Assembly (NCBI GenBank): GCA_910587805.1
Contig: CAJUNM010000023.1
Span: 1 to 25,262 of the forward strand
Direction: 5' to 3'
DNA length: 25,262 bases
Origin: an uncultured Christensenellaceae bacterium
GTDB lineage: Bacteria; Bacillota; Clostridia; Christensenellales; Pumilibacteraceae
In this document: piece after piece, positions 22,217 through 25,262 of the stretch
Layout: every line of letters starts with the position of its first letter
Numbering within the stretch: the first letter of the stretch is position 1
Notes under the pieces: model-generated
What the model was told of the DNA's origin: nothing
Database searches by the model: none
What the model saw: only the letters and a program-made list of their open reading frames with translations
Program-made: the position numbers and the translations under genes

Positions 22217-25003
22217 TTAAGCGGAAAGCTTATATTCGGCTTCCAAATTGCCGCCCTTGCTCGCCACATAATCGGTCCATTCGGAGTCGGTATGATTTAC
22301 CGTAAGATATCTCATGCCGCCGTAACCCAAGAACGTATTGTACTCGTCGGACGCATAGCTGAACTTCGCGCCGAGCATCGTCGCCGAGTTTTGCGTGATG
22401 GTCGGAATGGAGTAATATTGAGTCAAAACGGTTTCCTCAAGCTTTGCGAGTATTTCGTTTCTCGCTTCCGCCGGAATCTTGCCTACGCCCCAATCGTACG
22501 TATATTTCTCTCCTTGGGGATGTTCGTATCCGTTAAGGCAGCGATACCAGTTCATGATCGACATTGTACGAACCTTTCCGGCGCCGGGGAAATCACCTTC
22601 ATTGCCGGGAACCGTCATCGTCATATTGACGGTTTCGGTATCCCAATAAGACGCGGTGTAAGCATTTGCGGGATCGACATATGCGCCGATAAAGTAGTGA
22701 GGGTTGAAAGCCGCAGAACCCCAAGCGCTCGTGCAAAGCTCGTATTCGCCCGCCAAGAACTTGCTGTCCCAATCGTTGCCGTAGGACGCGTCGAACACGA
22801 GTTCGACTTTGCCCTCGAGCGGCGTATCCTTAAAGAGCGGAGCCAAAACATTGTCTCTTATGTAATTGTATTCGCGTCTCGTGGTATCGTTATCGGTGGA
22901 GGTACCGAACTTGATTTGAATGGGCTTTTTGCTGTTATATTGATAGTATACCCAATACTGCGTCAAGCGATCGTACGCTTTCTGAACATACTCTTTTGCC
23001 AATTCGAGATTGTAGCCGCTCAACGTTTCATACGCCTCGTCAAGCGTCATATCCTTGATCAGCGGGTTATTGGGCAACGACCACTTGCCGTTCGATTCCT
23101 CGTAACCGTATGCGCGCAACAAGCCGCTCTTGGCTTCGTCGGTTTGTCTGTACACCCCGCCGTTTTCCACGTCGTAATAGTACATATCGTTAAGGTATCC
23201 GTACGCGCCTCTATATGCCGTGCTGTTTGCCTGAGCATAAGCTTCGCGATCTATAGCGAGCGAAAGCGCTTTACGGAAATCGTCGATAGCTAATATGGTG
23301 TTGTTTCTTCCGCTCTGTTTAAGAGTTTCCAAACCGCCGTACATATGCCACGAGAATGTGTACGTTCCGGGCGTAAACTTGGCATATTTGGAATTGCGGT
23401 AGTCGTCGGCGTGAGTTATGTCGATACCGACTTCATCTACGCTGCCGTTCAAAAACGCCATCCATTGCGTCGACGTTTCCGCCATAACATCGCACTTTAT
23501 AGCGTTCACATTGTATTGATTTGTATTGTCTTTAAGATTGTAGCCGTACCAATTATCGTTCTTTGAAAGCGTATAGCTCTTGCCGGATTGATATTGAGTG
23601 AGCTTATACGGTCCCCAACTCGCGGAAGAAGCAAGATCCGTTTGATACTTGTTGGTAGCGAGCGTCTGTCCTTCGGCAGGTCCTATTCTGCAACTCTCGA
23701 ACAAACTCTTCTTGACCAACGGCAAATCGCCCAGCTCATATGCCGCGAGATACGAAAGGCTGCCGTCTTCTTTCAAAAACGCTTCGGAAGTCGTGTAGCA
23801 AACTACAATGCCGTAATCGCCGTCTTGATATACGCCGACGTTTCCGTCATAACCTATCACAGGATAATCTTTTTTCGCTACGAAGAAATCAAGTTCTTCG
23901 TTGGGCTCGCTTTGCCACCAGCCGATGCAAGCGTCCCAAGTAGCTTTCAACGCAGGATCGGCTTTGATCTGCGCAAGCGTTTTCCCTTGCAACGCGAGGA
24001 TCTCGTCTACCGTCGATTGAAGACCTTTTCCTATAATATACGCCGCAACATCCGCCGCCGCGTACGAATCGGGGAATCCGATAGCCGTTCTGACAGTGCA
24101 AACCGCTCCGCCGAAATCGGATTTGTTCTCGCTCGGATTACCGAGGCTGAAGAACATTTTATCGTCGACGGCTGCCGCATCATAAACACCGAACAAATCC
24201 TTTGCCGAAGACCAGACCGTCTGTCCTTGATAAGCATAGTCGCGCGCGCCTTTGATACTGACCGCGCCGTAATACGAGCTGGCGCGACGGAATCTGTACT
24301 CGGGATTGAGCTGTTGCTGCATGGAATAAACAAAGTCCTCTGCTTTGATAGGCGTGCCGTCGTCCCACTTGAGGTCGTCGCGCAATGTTAATTTCCACGC
24401 ATAGCCGCCCGCCGCTTTCTGCGCGTCGGTATACGCCAATTTGCCCGTTACCTGATCGGTAACGTCCTCGAGCTTCGTAGCCGCAGAGAATTTGACTTCG
24501 TATGCGCCGGGGATTATAGCGGCGGTATTGACCGTGCCGTCCGCATTGAATTTGCCGCCTTTTGCCGCGTCGAATTTATAATCGAACTCAAAGAACGTGC
24601 TGCTTATGTAATTCATTATTTGAGTATCATTGTTATCGACCGAATCCAACGCATTCCAAAGCGAAGGGACTTGAGGCGTGAATGTGCGGTAAGTTCCTTG
24701 CTTTGCGCTTGCCGTTTTATTTACATCGGTATTATAGTCGAGCACCGGATCGCCGGTGGTTTTGGGCAGTTCCGAAACCTCGGGCGTGTAAGAATCAGGA
24801 TCGTCCCATTTGTCAAACGGACTTTCTTCGACGCTGTCTACATTTTGATTGCCGGGATCGACGACAACGTCTTTACCTATCCACGGCGCGTCCGGATCTT
24901 CGTTTTCGGTCGGCTGTTTGCACGCCGCGAGCGCGCCGACCGTTCCGCCGAGCAAAGATACAGCGCTTGCTATAGCTACAGCTCTTTTTAATCCTTTTTT
25001 CAT
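22217..25003 (-). CDS. oppA: Peptide-binding lipoprotein OppA (SBP family 5), enlarged
   Basis: The extracytoplasmic substrate-binding protein of the importer, 928 aa. The start at ATG 25003 has GGAGGT 7 nt upstream and gives a lipoprotein signal: basic MKKGLKR, a hydrophobic stretch and lipobox LAAC with Cys28 as the lipid-anchored residue. A Glu/Asp/Pro-rich linker (about 29-75) follows. Family 5 hallmarks include WKLTLRDDLKWDDGTPIKAE with DFVYSM just after, and FRKALSLAIDREAYAQ. Typical OppA is 500-600 aa; here extra segments lie within the binding domains (for example about 270-400, between the N-terminal signature and the central region). The frame is open further upstream, but that part lacks a signal peptide and a ribosome binding site. 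It is first in the opp operon, driven by the poly-G promoter. Confidence 0.95.
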   Translation of the reverse strand: MKKGLKRAVAIASAVSLLGGTVGALAACKQPTENEDPDAPWIGKDVVVDPGNQNVDSVEESPFDKWDDPDSYTPEVSELPKTTGDPVLDYNTDVNKTASAKQGTYRTFTPQVPSLWNALDSVDNNDTQIMNYISSTFFEFDYKFDAAKGGKFNADGTVNTAAIIPGAYEVKFSAATKLEDVTDQVTGKLAYTDAQKAAGGYAWKLTLRDDLKWDDGTPIKAEDFVYSMQQQLNPEYRFRRASSYYGAVSIKGARDYAYQGQTVWSSAKDLFGVYDAAAVDDKMFFSLGNPSENKSDFGGAVCTVRTAIGFPDSYAAADVAAYIIGKGLQSTVDEILALQGKTLAQIKADPALKATWDACIGWWQSEPNEELDFFVAKKDYPVIGYDGNVGVYQDGDYGIVVCYTTSEAFLKEDGSLSYLAAYELGDLPLVKKSLFESCRIGPAEGQTLATNKYQTDLASSASWGPYKLTQYQSGKSYTLSKNDNWYGYNLKDNTNQYNVNAIKCDVMAETSTQWMAFLNGSVDEVGIDITHADDYRNSKYAKFTPGTYTFSWHMYGGLETLKQSGRNNTILAIDDFRKALSLAIDREAYAQANSTAYRGAYGYLNDMYYYDVENGGVYRQTDEAKSGLLRAYGYEESNGKWSLPNNPLIKDMTLDEAYETLSGYNLELAKEYVQKAYDRLTQYWVYYQYNSKKPIQIKFGTSTDNDTTRREYNYIRDNVLAPLFKDTPLEGKVELVFDASYGNDWDSKFLAGEYELCTSAWGSAAFNPHYFIGAYVDPANAYTASYWDTETVNMTMTVPGNEGDFPGAGKVRTMSIMNWYRCLNGYEHPQGEKYTYDWGVGKIPAEARNEILAKLEETVLTQYYSIPTITQNSATMLGAKFSYASDEYNTFLGYGGMRYLTVNHTDSEWTDYVASKGGNLEAEYKLSA

Positions 25004-25166
25004 TTTATTAACCTCCAAAAATGGTATAGAACGTTTTTTACGGAAAAACAAACATATCGCCGTTACACAAGCTTTGCGCAATAAGCACTCGTCTCCCGTA
25101 AGGACTTTTGCCGTAAAACAAAAAAACGCCGACCGACATCAATGTCGATTCAACACCGAATCCTTA
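25004..25166 (-). promoter_or_regulatory. oppA mRNA leader, about 160 nt, with possible alternative stems
   Basis: No gene is seen. On the minus strand TTTTACGG (25111-25118) can pair with CCGTAAAA (25036-25043). A nearby CTTACGG (about 25096-25102) could compete for the same CCGTAA partner. A short stem CGACA-TTGA-TGTCG lies at 25134-25147, with a T7 run a few bases later. This could be an attenuating leader, but the stems are short and the evidence is weak. Confidence 0.3.
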
Positions 25167-25172
25167 TAAAGC

Positions 25173-25203
25173 ATTATACAGTACCCCCCCCCCGATTTGT
25201 CAA
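25173..25203 (-). promoter_or_regulatory. opp operon promoter with poly-G spacer (candidate phase-variable promoter)
   Basis: TTGACA (25198-25203) and TATAAT (25173-25178) on the minus strand are both perfect consensus boxes, but they are 19 bp apart rather than 17. The spacer reads AATC, ten G, TACTG. Loss of two G would give the ideal 17-bp spacing, so slippage of the tract could tune or switch expression of the whole operon. Confidence 0.8.
25184..25193. repeat. G10/C10 homopolymer tract in the opp promoter spacer
   Basis: Ten consecutive C on the plus strand (G on the transcribed-sense minus strand) lie wholly between the -35 and -10 boxes of the opp promoter. Confidence 0.95.
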
Positions 25204-25215
25204 GTACTTTTCGGG

Positions 25216-25230
25216 ATTTTTCTGTAATTT
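25216..25230 (-). promoter_or_regulatory. Possible CodY-like box upstream of the opp promoter
   Basis: The minus-strand 15-mer AAATTACAGAAAAAT differs at three positions from the CodY consensus AATTTTCWGAAAATT and sits 12 bp upstream of the -35 box. CodY represses peptide uptake in many Firmicutes, so the position makes sense, but three-mismatch matches also occur by chance in AT-rich DNA. Confidence 0.22.
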
Positions 25231-25262
25231 CCTCGAATTTATCCCTATTCGACAGTATTTTT

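Noticed and set aside
1..25262. CRISPR array, prophage, insertion sequence or toxin-antitoxin locus
   Set aside because: No regularly spaced repeats, transposase, integrase or recognisable toxin-antitoxin pair was seen on either strand; the small genes have separate promoters or belong to transport and housekeeping operons.

Overview
The window looks like a piece of a low-to-mid GC Gram-positive (Bacillota) chromosome, most likely from an uncultured gut-type member of the Clostridia. The signs are consensus sigma-A promoters (TTGACA, 17 bp, TATAAT), strong AGGAGG-type ribosome binding sites, a lipoprotein signal with a LAAC lipobox, a Clostridia/Bacilli-style methionyl-tRNA synthetase with a fused C-terminal tRNA-binding domain, and the Firmicute-type families DUF3737, DUF3899 and DUF4234. 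The taxonomic call is inference; there is no rRNA or tRNA gene in the window. All genes but one are on the minus strand, so transcription runs right to left.

Right to left, the layout is as follows. (1) 25.2-15.2 kb: a six-gene oligopeptide importer operon, oppA-oppB-oppC-oppD-oppF plus a DUF3899 membrane protein, tightly packed apart from a 132-bp hairpin-bearing gap after oppA. Four of the five transporter subunits are far larger than usual: OppA 928 aa, OppC 535 aa, OppD 876 aa, OppF 427 aa. The operon promoter carries a run of ten G in its 19-bp spacer, the arrangement expected of a slippage-controlled (phase-variable) promoter. (2) 15.2-14.7 kb: 430 bp without a gene, holding a promoter and a compact 91-nt cloverleaf-shaped inverted repeat followed by more hairpins. 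(3) 14.7-10.75 kb: two overlapping ABC half-exporters with complementary degenerate motifs (a heterodimeric exporter) and a small conserved-looking protein. (4) 10.7-8.1 kb: four single genes, two small hypotheticals, a CNNM/CorC-type transporter and a DUF4234 membrane protein, mostly with their own consensus promoters. (5) 7.7-8.04 kb: the only plus-strand gene, a basic hypothetical protein. (6) 7.6-1.9 kb: the metG operon, metG-tatD-radical SAM-Ca2+/Na+ exchanger-DUF3737, then an MGMT-type DNA repair protein. (7) 1.7-0 kb: a zinc-ribbon mini-protein with its own promoter and terminator, and a sensor histidine kinase running off the left edge.

The most noteworthy signals are the poly-G promoter of the opp operon, the coordinated enlargement of the Opp subunits by insertions, the cloverleaf element in front of the ABC exporter, and two genes whose consensus -10 box lies exactly 6 nt before the ATG with no ribosome binding site, as expected of leaderless mRNAs. 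I see no CRISPR array, prophage or transposase gene, and no cluster that is clearly a new defence or biosynthetic system.
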